Positions 26,245-35,891 of a DNA stretch of 64,000 bases are shown here, piece after piece (the stretch's first letter is position 1; every line of letters starts with the position of its first letter). The stretch is taken from the NCBI GenBank assembly GCA_963792025.1, contig CAWBUS010000006.1:124001-188000 (forward strand), in the 5' to 3' direction. The notes beneath the pieces are model-generated. The model was not told where the DNA came from. It worked only from the letters and a program-made list of their open reading frames with translations, and did no database searches. Source of the DNA: Ginsengibacter sp963792025 (GTDB taxonomy: Bacteria; Bacteroidota; Bacteroidia; Chitinophagales; Chitinophagaceae). The translations under genes and the position numbers were made by a program.

Positions 26245-27813
26245 CTATCTCCATCTCGGATCACCCGCGGTGCTTTTACCTGCAAATGAATTATCCTTTA
26301 TTGTAAAATCTCCGTTTGCCGGATCCATAAATAGATCTGCAGCAGCACCCGAGTATGTATTGCCACCTGTTATAGGATTTGCACTAAATACACAATCAGA
26401 AGTTAAATAACAATTACTCAATGCTGCGTTACCAGAGGATTTAATTCCATTTGCATTGGCAGGATCTATAGTGCTTCCGAAAATTGAATTTATTATATTA
26501 AATGCAGTCGGAAATGTGCCCGAATAATTAACGAAATAGCCGCCGTTATTTATCATGTCGTTAAAGGTGCAGTTGTTGATATTAAGAGAGGTTCCCGTAA
26601 TGCCGTCCTGCCTTATGAAATAATAAAATGAATAAAAAGTACTGTTATCAATTTCTATATTATCAATTTTAGCATTACTGCTTGCATTTGCATATAGCAC
26701 TGCATATTTAGATGCAATACCAAAGCTATCTATAATACAATTTTTAATATTCAAATTAACAATTTCGTCTCCCGATGTTTTCAATCTTATAAAAGAATTA
26801 TTAAAAACTCCTTGCGTGGTAATGTTGGCAATCGTCATTGTGCCGATTGTAGCAGCATGACCCACGTTCATGAAGTAGCTGGAACCACCACCATTTGCAA
26901 TGGTTACATCTGAAAAAAGAAGGCTATCAATATTGCCTGTTGCATCAAAATTGCTGGATAACAAAATGGTGGCGGGATCACCAAATCCCAATCCGCTCAT
27001 TATAGAGACAGACCTGTCAAATGTATAAGCAGCAGGAATGGTATAAGTGCTGCCCCGGGCAAGCAACACAATCGAACCATCCGGAATTTGCGGTAGCGTA
27101 TCATACAAAACCTGCTCATCTGTTGCGTCCCGCAGGTCAATGATGCTGTTACCTGTTATAGATGCCTTTGTTGTAAATGTTACCAGTCCTTTGCTTCTCG
27201 ATCCTGCAAAAATTTCCGCAGTATAAGTAGTACTTCCCGTTAAACCTTTAATTAATTTCATTCCTGCAGTATTATCACCCGCCGAAATGGGAACGTCAAT
27301 CGTATCTCCGTTAGGTTTTGTGATAATAATTTTGTCAACACCCGGCGTCGAAGTCCATCTCAGGATAACGGCATTATCTAAAATATCTGCGAATTGAACA
27401 GGTTGAAATATCTGCACACCTACTAATGTAAAGTGCATGTCACCCATTACCCAGTTTGATTCAGCAGAAGCGGCAGTGGCATTGGCTTTAACCCGTGCGA
27501 AATAAGCCGTCCTGTCTTTAAGCGTATCATCCGTAATTGTTCTGAAAGTATTATCTACTGTAAGAGATAAATCTGGCGTAGCCTTGAAAAGAGAATCCTG
27601 TGAAACTTCCACCGTATAGGTTACACCGCTTCCCTGCGAAAAAAGTGATGAAGGCCAGCTAATGGTAACGGCGGTATCTCCACCGGTAACAGTAACGCCT
27701 GTAGGCGTAAACATCCTGTCGGGAACAAACCTTTCTATTGGTTTTTTCTCGCAGGAGTAAACCACTATTGAAACCAGCACCGTGATTATTATTTGATATC
27801 TTAATTTTTTCAT
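26245..27813 (-). CDS. DUF5123/DUF4957-type surface lipoprotein with FN3-like domains
   Basis: I start this at the ATG at 27813 (MKKLRYQIIITVL), which gives a lipoprotein signal ending SIVVYSC; the longer frame starts from TTG. Two FN3-like modules follow (about residues 40-230: VTISWPSSL, AVILRWTST). From about residue 240 a parallel beta-helix, DUF4957/DUF5123-like, begins (IIDLRDATDEQVLYDTLP). Such proteins are encoded just after SusD in pectin loci and are taken to be surface glycan-binding proteins; that role is inference. The end of susD lies 33 bases upstream. Confidence 0.82.
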   Translation of the reverse strand: MKKLRYQIIITVLVSIVVYSCEKKPIERFVPDRMFTPTGVTVTGGDTAVTISWPSSLFSQGSGVTYTVEVSQDSLFKATPDLSLTVDNTFRTITDDTLKDRTAYFARVKANATAASAESNWVMGDMHFTLVGVQIFQPVQFADILDNAVILRWTSTPGVDKIIITKPNGDTIDVPISAGDNTAGMKLIKGLTGSTTYTAEIFAGSRSKGLVTFTTKASITGNSIIDLRDATDEQVLYDTLPQIPDGSIVLLARGSTYTIPAAYTFDRSVSIMSGLGFGDPATILLSSNFDATGNIDSLLFSDVTIANGGGSSYFMNVGHAATIGTMTIANITTQGVFNNSFIRLKTSGDEIVNLNIKNCIIDSFGIASKYAVLYANASSNAKIDNIEIDNSTFYSFYYFIRQDGITGTSLNINNCTFNDMINNGGYFVNYSGTFPTAFNIINSIFGSTIDPANANGIKSSGNAALSNCYLTSDCVFSANPITGGNTYSGAAADLFMDPANGDFTIKDNSFAGKSTAGDPRWR

Positions 27814-27845
27814 GACTATCTCTTTTATCTTTTTTAAAAAATCGA

Positions 27846-29615
27846 TCAATATCCGTAATCCTGTGTCAGGTTTGGATTGGCATCAATTGACTGTTGCGGA
27901 ATAGGGAATAATTCGCTATGATTTGGTTTGAAACCTTCAGCATAATAAGAAAAGTTGCCTGTGTTTACCGAACTGCTTATCCATGTAATTTTTGTAGCAC
28001 CCGGAGGTGTTGATGAAAGGGCTTGTTGGTAAAATGAACTTACCCAATCAATATAATTGGCCGGATCACTATTTGGTATATAATACATAGAAGTTGGCAG
28101 CATATCATAAGGTGGCGCCATTGCGGCCATGGAAGCCAACGCTTGTTTGGTTTCGGATAATTTTTGCCCTAACAAATTCCACCTTATCAAGTCATATTTA
28201 CGAATTCCTTCGCTGCCAAACTCCAATGCTCTCTCGTTCGCAATAGCATTAAAAAATCCATCCTTATCAGAAGGTGGTGTTCCAATCAATGCTTCATTGC
28301 CTGCATAGGCACGTTTCCTCACTTGTTGCAATGCGTCAATTGCTCCGGGAGTAGGACCGTTATTAATTTCATTCTCGGCTTCAGCATACATTAATAAAAC
28401 ATCGGAATAACGCAGTATGGGCCAGTTGAGGCTAAAGTTTTGCGCCTGGTTACTGATATCGATATATGGATTGGTAATCCAGTTACGGCGAAACTTTCCG
28501 TCGTAGAGACTTGTAATACCAACTGCTGAAAGAGAATTATCGTTATTAATTTTAAATGGAGCAATCGTTACATCGCGGCGTGTATCTATTGAATCGAACA
28601 TATAAAAGTAAGTAGGTAATATAACCAGGCTTCCATTTGGTCCATCATATTTTCCCAGCTTACTATCGGTAGCCGAGGTAGCACCAGCCATTGCAGCCTG
28701 GAACATTATTTCGCCATAAGGATCAATCTGGTGTGCATCGAGTTGATTCTGCCATAAATCCCTGTAACCCGGGTCCAGGGCGTGTTCGCCGGATTGAATA
28801 ATTGATAAACATTCAGCATCTGCCATCTTATAATAATCCAGGTAATTACCGCCACGTTCCATTTTATTATCTCTTCGTAAAGAATAGCCGCCCCTGAATA
28901 ATGCAATACGGGCCCTTAATCCTTTCACGGCACCTTTGGTAATTCTTTCATCATTAGCGTCGCCAAGTGCGGCTACTCCCGAGCGCCACGGAACCAAGTC
29001 TTCGGCAATCTGCAGATCGTTCAGGATATGATCGTAAATACTATCGCGATCTGTCTTTGCTAAAAATAAATCAGGCTGATCTGCTGATGGTTCCCATTGT
29101 GCAGGAACATCTCCCCAGTTTCTAACCAATTCAAAATAATATTGTGCTCTTAAGGTTAGTGCTTCTCCATATAGCCTCTTCAACTCAGCCTGGTCACCGG
29201 GTGAACCATTATTGTATAAATCCATTTGAGGAATGTATTTAATACACTGATTGGACCTTTCTATACCAGCATACATTTGGTTAAAAGGTTTGGCCAGTTG
29301 CAGGTTTCCAGGTGTGAGATTATACCTGCCAATATCGCGCCGGTCATTATCGCCGTGACCGCCGGCTCCCATCATCACATCATTATCATAAGGGAAATAC
29401 ATACTTACACGAATGCCATATCCCTGGTCGCCGGTCATTTCCTGGTAGGCACCTAATACAGCTTTTTGCGCATTGGCAACGGTACCAAAAACAGTTTCGG
29501 GCCCAAAAGAAGATATTGGTTTCAGGTCAAGGTATTTTTTACACGAACTAATTTGAATTACGGTTATAAAAACCGTTATAGCTATCAGCGGGTAAGAGAA
29601 TGATTTTATTTTCAT
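27846..29615 (-). CDS. susD: SusD/RagB-type outer-membrane glycan-binding lipoprotein
   Basis: A 589-residue SusD-like protein, slightly long for the family. The lipobox is in VIQISSCKKYLDLKP. The TPR-rich N-terminal part (FGTVANAQKAVLGAYQEM; LRAQYYFELVRNWGDVP) and the C-terminal RagB domain with RYSDVLLMYAEAENE, NERALEFGSEGIRKYDLIRW and IPQQSIDANPNL are typical. It caps the SusC pore and binds pectin oligosaccharides at the cell surface. It is 20 bases downstream of susC. Confidence 0.96.
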   Translation of the reverse strand: MKIKSFSYPLIAITVFITVIQISSCKKYLDLKPISSFGPETVFGTVANAQKAVLGAYQEMTGDQGYGIRVSMYFPYDNDVMMGAGGHGDNDRRDIGRYNLTPGNLQLAKPFNQMYAGIERSNQCIKYIPQMDLYNNGSPGDQAELKRLYGEALTLRAQYYFELVRNWGDVPAQWEPSADQPDLFLAKTDRDSIYDHILNDLQIAEDLVPWRSGVAALGDANDERITKGAVKGLRARIALFRGGYSLRRDNKMERGGNYLDYYKMADAECLSIIQSGEHALDPGYRDLWQNQLDAHQIDPYGEIMFQAAMAGATSATDSKLGKYDGPNGSLVILPTYFYMFDSIDTRRDVTIAPFKINNDNSLSAVGITSLYDGKFRRNWITNPYIDISNQAQNFSLNWPILRYSDVLLMYAEAENEINNGPTPGAIDALQQVRKRAYAGNEALIGTPPSDKDGFFNAIANERALEFGSEGIRKYDLIRWNLLGQKLSETKQALASMAAMAPPYDMLPTSMYYIPNSDPANYIDWVSSFYQQALSSTPPGATKITWISSSVNTGNFSYYAEGFKPNHSELFPIPQQSIDANPNLTQDYGY

Positions 29616-29635
29616 AACGAAAAAATTTAAAAATT

Positions 29636-32600
29636 TTAGAAAGTCACATTTACACCTAAGATGTAGGAGGTGCTACGCGGATAAGCTGAAAAATCAACGC
29701 CTGGTGTTGCAGGAGTAGATCTTCTTGTGTTTACCTCAGGGTCGTAACCACTATAGTTAGTAACTACTGCAAGGTTGTTTAGCGTAACGTAAGCTCTGAA
29801 TCTTTGAATCTTTATTTTTTCAGTAAGTGATTGCGGTAAGGTATATCCGAGTGTTATATTATTGAGGCGGGCAAATGATCCTTTTTCCACCGCCCAGGAT
29901 TGCGGGTAAAATGCGCTCCCTGTGGTAATGGGCCGCCACAGAGTTGCATTCTTATTTAAATCGGCAAGCGCCTTCGGGTCCGTTACCACATTACCATTAT
30001 CGTCTACGGTACGCCAGCGGTTTTTTTCAATGGCTAACAAATTAGCATTAGGCGTGTATCCGCTGCCGAATTCAAGTTTATTATCATTATAAATATCATT
30101 GCCTACCTGGAAATTTACGAATACGCTCAAATCAAAATTCTTATAAACAACTTGTTGATTTAATCCGCCGAAAAATTTGGGATTGGCATTACCGATAATT
30201 TGTTCATCATTGCTATTTACCACACTATCGCCATTTAGGTCTTTGTATTTAATGATGCCGGGTTGCGGGGTGAGACCTGTAACACCTATATCATTAGGTA
30301 CGCCTGCTTTAAGTGTATACGTCTGGGTGCCGGGATCATAATTAAAGTCATCCACGGTGTAATACCCATCGTTCACTAATCCATACATGCTTCCTACAGG
30401 TGCCCCTACTTTTACGATGTAATCGGCAGGATTATTTGAACCGGCCCATCCTGAACTCTGGAGATAAGAGGTTTGCCTGCCGAGACTTAATACTTTGTTT
30501 TGATTGAAAGAAATATTGAAACTGGCATTCCAGCTAAAATTCTTTGTTTGAATAATTGCTGAGCTTAATTGAGCCTCAAATCCATTATTAGAAGTAGATC
30601 CTACATTTTGTATTTGGGTAGTATAACCTGAAGTTGTTGGAACCGGAACAGCAACCAACAGGTTTTTAGTTTTGTTGCGGTAATAATCCAGGCTTAATTG
30701 AAGATGGTTATTGAATAAAGAAAAATCCAACCCTGCGTTACGTGATATATTAGATTCCCATGTTAATAGCGAATTAGCAAGAGCTGCGGAACCAAAAGCA
30801 GTCACTAACTGATTTTGCAATCCATAATAATTCTGACTGGTATTAAACTGGGTCAGGAAAAGAAATGATTGAATCCTGTTATTTCCCGCCTCACCATAAT
30901 TCAGCCTGAGTTTTACATTAGAAATAAATGGTTCCAGGTTTTGCATAAATTTTTCCTCAGACATTTTCCAGGCAAATGATGCTGCAGGGAAATAGCCCCA
31001 CTGGCGGCCAGGCGCAAATACCGATGAGCCATCTGCACGCATACTAACAGAGGCGAGGTATTTATCTTTATACGCATAATTTACGCGGCCAAAAAAAGAG
31101 GAGATGCGTTGCACATCCTGGCTACTTGTGGGAGCCGGCTCCGCAATTCCGGTAGGTGGACTTGCCAGGTTTAAATTTCCCAAAGCTTTTTCAGCACTTG
31201 TTCCCAATGGAAAAAATCGCTGTATAATGGTATTATTAGAATTGCGTACCTCGTACGTTTCTTGTCCTGCTATTACATCAATGGTATTATTCTTATTAAA
31301 ATCACCACTAAATTTTCTGTTAGTAAAACTTAACACGTTTGAATTATCAAATGTCTGGGTGTTACTGGTCTGCACGGTGGCAATAGGCATACCAGAGCCA
31401 TTTGATATTGAATTCGAACTTAAACTATCATCATAACTATTGGTTTTATAGTCATGATAATCGAACCCTACCGTTGTTCTGAAAGAAAGAAATTTGGTTA
31501 ATGAATAATCAGCATAACCGCTTACTCCTGCCAAGGTTTGGTATTGCCTTTTATATTGATTGTTTATTAATAATAATGGATTCACAATGTACAATCCATT
31601 GCCACTGGTTTCGCTTATTAATTCCGGGTCGTAGTTGGCAATTTCCTGTCCGGGCGAGAGGTAGGGAATATATCGCACTGCCTGCCTCAGGAAATTTAAG
31701 CCGCTGCTTCCGGGGTTTGAGGTGCCTGCTCCATTAATAACCTGGTTATCGAAACGTACATTAAATCCTACTTTAAATTTATCGCTTACCTGGTGATTAA
31801 GCCGGAAGTTGATGAGTTTCCTGTCATAGTCTGAGTTGAGCATTACTGCATCATTTTTATTATAGGTGGCGCTGAGGTTGAACTGTGTTTTATCTCCGCC
31901 GCCGGATATGCTCAAATTATGTGTCTGCATCATGGCGCTTCTGCCAAATACCTGGTTTTGCCAATCTACAAAAGGCGCTTGTTTATATAAGGAGAGATCG
32001 TTCCATGTTCCATAGGTATCTAAAAACGTTTGTTCATTTTGCGTACTTCCCCTGCTCCTTTCATATTGATATAATACAAAGTCATACGGATTCAAAACAC
32101 TCAATTCCCGTTGAACTTTTTGAAATCCTACAAACCCGTTATAGGAGACGGTGCTTTTTCCCCTGTGACCACCTTTAGTAGTTATTATCACCACGCCATT
32201 AGCACCTCTTGCTCCATAAATAGCGGTAGCAGATGCATCTTTTAATACATCTATAGACTCGATATCCTGCGGTGATAAAGTAGAAAGAGCGTTATCTACA
32301 ATTATTCCATCCACTACATATAATGGCGAATTATCCTGGGTAATTGAGCCACCACCTCTCACTCTTATCTGCACCTGTGCATCGGGTGAACCTTCGGAGC
32401 CCGTTACCTGCACGCCAGCTAATCTTCCTGCCAGTGCTTCTTCAGCGGAGTTTATAGGAATGTCTTTTAAATCCTTAGCATTAATTGATGAAACAGATCC
32501 GGTGAGATCTTTTCTTCTAACGGTACCATATCCCACTACAACCACATCATTTAATTTCGATGCCCCGAATATTAGCGAGATATCAATATTAGTGCGGGAG

Positions 32601-32862
32601 CCAACGTTTACTTCTTTGTCTTCGCTGCCCACATAACTGTATACCAAAACAGGTTTACCTGTTGCCGGTACTGATATGGAATAGTGGCCAGCATATTAGT
32701 GGTTGTGTTTGTTTTAGTGCCCTTTAAGTTGATCGTCGCGCCTGGTAGCGGTTCACCACTGTCGGAAGTAACCGTTCCAGTCACTGTTTTATTCTGCGAC
32801 ATGGCAACCGTAAAAGAGAACATGAGAAGCAGTAAAAAATAAATTTTAGTTTTCATAAACAA
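29636..32862 (-). CDS. susC: SusC/RagA-type TonB-dependent transporter, one frameshift near 32690-32700
   Basis: The outer-membrane importer of the locus. The 5' frame (32862 to about 32690) gives the signal peptide (FLLLLMFSFTVAMSQ) and the first half of the carboxypeptidase-regulatory-like domain (TVTGTVTSDSGEPLPGATI). The rest continues in another frame: VLVYSYVGSEDKEVNVG, the TonB-box-like region and plug (VVVVGYGTVRRKDLTGSVSS), then the barrel to 29636. A one-base deletion (or two-base gain) after the segment encoding NTTTN explains it. No STN domain precedes it, so no direct anti-sigma contact is expected. As it stands the full protein cannot be made without frame correction. Confidence 0.9.
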
Positions 32863-32948
32863 GCTGTATTAAAATGAACAAGAATTAGTTTTATAATAGA
32901 TTTTTAATTTCGACAAAATAACCGTTCCATCTCAGTCGATTTAGTCGG

Positions 32949-32970
32949 GCGTTTATTCTACACCGTTAGC
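32949..32970. repeat. 22-base sequence shared with the region upstream of the YhcH gene
   Basis: Matches 1743-1764 with one mismatch. It lies 87 bases upstream of susC, in opposite orientation relative to the gene compared with the other copy. Confidence 0.45.
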
Positions 32971-33072
32971 TTTTACAATCCGCCCTTTAATATTAATTAT
33001 ACTTATTTCCCCGCGTCAACTTAAATATGCCACTTTTAACCCGGCATAATTTTGCAGCAACTTTACTTTCAA

Positions 33073-33432
33073 TTATGGCACCGTACTTCCTTTATCTCCG
33101 TCCTCTTCAGAATGGTTTACGGTCGAATTCCTTAGAATACTGTCTGCATTGTTAATGAAAATATTAACAGAAGATTGAGCAGATTTAATTTCCTTTATGC
33201 CTTCATAAGCCGGCGTGCGCTTATCTAAATCAATAGCATAAAACAAAAAATTCGTGTAATGTCTGGCAACTTCTTTTTCAACACTACTGTCCTTTGCAAT
33301 GGTTCCGGCGTCGTCCATAAAATTGGAACTAGTTTCAGCAAACCCAATAGCAAATGCTTCACCAATTCTACTACTGCATCCGGTAATTTGTGCAGTTTTT
33401 CCAATGAGATTAAAGTAATCCGTTGTTATCAT
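33073..33432 (-). pseudogene. Decayed N-terminal fragment of a KduD-type short-chain dehydrogenase
   Basis: The frame keeps the KduD-like start (TTDYFNLIGKTAQITGCS) but has SSRIGE where the cofactor loop TGxxxGIG needs glycine, and it ends after 119 residues (family about 250). NIFINNADSILR corresponds to the NNAG motif with Gly changed to Asp. The YxxxK catalytic pair and the C-terminal half are absent. KduD acts on the unsaturated-uronate branch of pectin breakdown, so this is a lost function of the locus. Confidence 0.75.
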
Positions 33433-33535
33433 TTATGTGAGCAATCAATAAAAAATCAATCAAGTTTTCGCCAGGTTGTAGGCAAGTGTACAGATAAAAT
33501 GCTGACAAAATTTAAAGGCAGGTAAGTTTTTTTGC

Positions 33536-33559
33536 GCAATCGTTCCCGATAACGTTTGC
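33536..33559. promoter_or_regulatory. Putative LacI-type operator, site 2
   Basis: The best copy of the motif: arms GCAATCGTT and AACGTTTGC around CCCGAT, an almost perfect palindrome. It lies about 100 bases upstream of the kduD remnant. Confidence 0.6.
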
Positions 33560-33887
33560 AATTTTCAAGTAAGTAAAATGGGAATACAAGAAGCTCACTT
33601 TAGGGCATCCCGGAGAATAACTCAACAAGGATGACGAAAATCGTCATGGGAGAAAGTATAAGATGTAAGACAAACTTTAGAAGTTGTAATGCCATAGAAG
33701 CTAACGGAGACAGGTAAACGAAAATAAAAATCGTCGGGACACAATATCCACTTTGTAATTTAGTTGGAATTACAAAGAGTTTCTTTAAACGCAATTCCTT
33801 TCAACTTCAATGTTGTTACACCTCAAATACTGGTGAAATATATTATGATAAGTATGGATCGCTAATCATAGAATTGCGATGGTTTTT

Positions 33888-33912
33888 ACGCAATCGTTCC
33901 CGTTAAATATTG
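33888..33912. promoter_or_regulatory. Putative LacI-type operator, site 3
   Basis: ACGCAATCGTTCCCGTTAAA, with a weak right half. The left 13 bases are identical to site 2. It lies 110-135 bases upstream of kdgF. Confidence 0.5.
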
Positions 33913-33980
33913 ATCCGGGTTGCATACAATTGCTTAAAAAAAATTTAGCTTTATTCGCCCGGAACAAAATATTAGTAAAG

Positions 33981-34009
33981 CGATATTGTACAACGGTAAC
34001 GTCTCGCAA
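33981..34009. promoter_or_regulatory. Putative LacI-type operator, site 4 (reverse)
   Basis: On the minus strand GCGAGACGTTACCGTTG resembles the ACGTTACCG core of site 1. It ends only 14 bases before the kdgF start, a position suited to repression. Confidence 0.4.
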
Positions 34010-34022
34010 ATAAAATTTTCCG

Positions 34023-34367
34023 ATGAAATCAAACGAAGTAAAAGTATTTATTAACGCTGAAAAAATTGAATGGGAACCTGTAGACAAAGGCATCGAACGC
34101 AAAATACTTGGGTACGATGACCACCTGATGATGGTACATATTCGATTTGAGAAAGGTGCCGTGGGTTCATTGCATCATCATGTCCATCGACAGGTTTCTT
34201 ATGTAGCATCCGGAAGCTTTGAGGTAACCATAGATGGTAAAAAAAGTATCTTAAAGCAGGATGACTGTTTTTTTGTTGCTCCCGATTTGGCACATAGTGT
34301 TGTAGCGTTGGAGAGAGGGATATTGGTAGATGTTTTTACGCCTGCAAGGAGAGACTTTATCCAATAA
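34023..34367 (+). CDS. kdgF: KdgF-like cupin, unsaturated uronate linearisation
   Basis: A 114-residue single-cupin protein with the KdgF pattern: HHHVHRQVSYVASGSFEV (metal histidines), a second cupin box DCFFVAPDLAHSVVALE, and a C-terminal VDVFTPARRDFI. KdgF converts 4,5-unsaturated galacturonate, released by GH105 or oligogalacturonate lyases, to the linear keto form. It is intact, unlike the kduD gene that would act two steps later. A putative operator abuts its start. Confidence 0.9.
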   Translation: MKSNEVKVFINAEKIEWEPVDKGIERKILGYDDHLMMVHIRFEKGAVGSLHHHVHRQVSYVASGSFEVTIDGKKSILKQDDCFFVAPDLAHSVVALERGILVDVFTPARRDFIQ

Positions 34368-34838
34368 AGAATGCTTATAAAGAGTACGAAGCCCGGCTTA
34401 GTTGTATAAACTTTTTGGATTTTTAACCTCATGCAAATTCTGTAAGTCACGATTGTTATAAGAATATTCCTTCATGTATTTATTAACATTTTATGCAAAT
34501 CTCAAAAGCATTTTGCACAGAAGTTATTGCTGGAAGTTTGTTATGTAATAGCGATGCTATTCAAAAAGAAAACTTCCCTCAACAGTGTAGCAGGCCATTT
34601 AAATCCAGGCATGGAATATAAATGATATGATCGCCTTAAAATTTCAGGTTCTTATTAAGACTGTTTTTGCCTTCCTGGGCATTTGCTAAATAACGTTGGA
34701 TCGTTATTTAGCGGCGTTTCAAACAACGTTTGAAATATTTTATTCAGGCAAGGCTTACTTAAAAATAGTTACTTTTATAAAGAATTTTATTTATAAAATT
34801 CTTTATAAATATTTGTTGAGGGAGGCCAATTTGTTATA
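34368..34838. promoter_or_regulatory. Upstream region of lacI-type gene with three inverted repeats
   Basis: No gene is seen. Three inverted repeats follow one another: GCTAAATAACG-6 nt-CGTTATTTAGC at 34685-34712; TTTCAAAC-AAC-GTTTGAAA at 34717-34735; and 17-base arms with a 2-base spacer at 34774-34809 (core ATAAAGAATTTTAT). The last ends 29 bases before the regulator start. They could be autoregulatory operators, or the first could be a terminator-like stem. Confidence 0.65.
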
Positions 34839-35873
34839 ATGAGATTTGATACTGTTACCATAAAAGATATTGCAAAAGCTTTAAATTTTTCAACCTCTAC
34901 GGTTTCAAGAGCATTGAGAGGTAGCTATGAAATAAGTGCCGAAACAAAAAAATTGGTGTTGGAGTATGCTGAGAAAATGAACTATCGCCCTAACCCGATT
35001 GCTTTAAGTTTAAAAGAAAGAAGGAGCCGTGCAATAGGTGTTGTTGTTAGTGAAATTGCCAATAATTTTTTTTCGCAAGCCATTAATGGAATTGAATCCA
35101 TTGCCTACAATCGCGGGTACCATGTCATCATCACGCAAAGCCACGAATCTGCAGAAAGAGAAAAAGTGAATGTCGAACATCATGCTTCAAGGTCAGTAGA
35201 TGGATTACTTATATCACTGTCAAACGAAACAACAGATCTTTCTTACTTAAAAGAACTGCACGAAAAAGGGTTGCCTATTGTTTTTTTTGACAGGATCACC
35301 GATGAAATTGATACCCACAAGGTAACTGCCAATAATTATTTAGGGGCACTGCATGCTACAGAACATCTAATTTTCCAGGGCTTTAAACGCATTGCTCATA
35401 TAACTAACTCCCTCTCCTTATCTATAACTACAGAAAGATTGAATGGATATACAGAAGCACTTCGAAAACATAACATTCCCTTTAACGAATCACTTGTAAA
35501 ATACTGCAGTCACGGAGGAATGATCCTTGAAGAAATAAAAGAAGCTATTGAAGAATTATTCAAAGGAAAAACCAAACCTGATGCGGTATTTTGCGCCAGC
35601 GACAGGATAACGACACTATGTTTTGGTGTCTTAAAAAATTTGAAACCAAAAAGAAATATCGGTTTAACCGGATTTACTAATACAAAAGTGGGAGAATTGT
35701 TTGACCCCCCATTAACAGTGGTAAGGCAACCTGCGTTCGAAATTGGTCAAACCGCAACGGAACTTCTTATACAGATGATCGAAAGCAAAAGACCAGTTGT
35801 TGATTTTGAAACCAGGATACTCGACACCGAATTAATAATAAGAGAATCATCTTTAAAAAAGGTGGAAGCATAA
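34839..35873 (+). CDS. LacI-family transcriptional regulator
   Basis: A 344-residue LacI/GalR-type repressor. The DNA-binding helix-turn-helix is at residues 7-30 (TIKDIAKALNFSTSTVSRAL), with the hinge helix near NYRPNPIALSLKERRS. The periplasmic-binding-protein-like effector domain follows (IGVVVSEIANNFFSQ; FFDRI; NRDFCAS-like AVFCASDRITT). It lies among pectin genes, beside kdgF and between two groups of putative operators, so a uronate or pectin-derived effector is likely (inference). Confidence 0.94.
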   Translation: MRFDTVTIKDIAKALNFSTSTVSRALRGSYEISAETKKLVLEYAEKMNYRPNPIALSLKERRSRAIGVVVSEIANNFFSQAINGIESIAYNRGYHVIITQSHESAEREKVNVEHHASRSVDGLLISLSNETTDLSYLKELHEKGLPIVFFDRITDEIDTHKVTANNYLGALHATEHLIFQGFKRIAHITNSLSLSITTERLNGYTEALRKHNIPFNESLVKYCSHGGMILEEIKEAIEELFKGKTKPDAVFCASDRITTLCFGVLKNLKPKRNIGLTGFTNTKVGELFDPPLTVVRQPAFEIGQTATELLIQMIESKRPVVDFETRILDTELIIRESSLKKVEA

Positions 35874-35891
35874 AGCAATTGATACAGTAGC

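Larger units (their letters stand above)
33433..34022. other. 590-base intergenic region with three operator-like sites
   Basis: No credible gene is seen between the kduD remnant and kdgF. The region holds three copies of the GCAAWCGTT motif and a palindrome ATGACGA-AAA-TCGTCAT at 33631-33647. Short open frames here lack any recognisable protein feature. Confidence 0.6.

Noticed and set aside
33600..33794. A 64-codon minus-strand ORF in the gap before kdgF
   Set aside because: No start context, no domain, and odd composition; the region looks like regulatory or leftover sequence.
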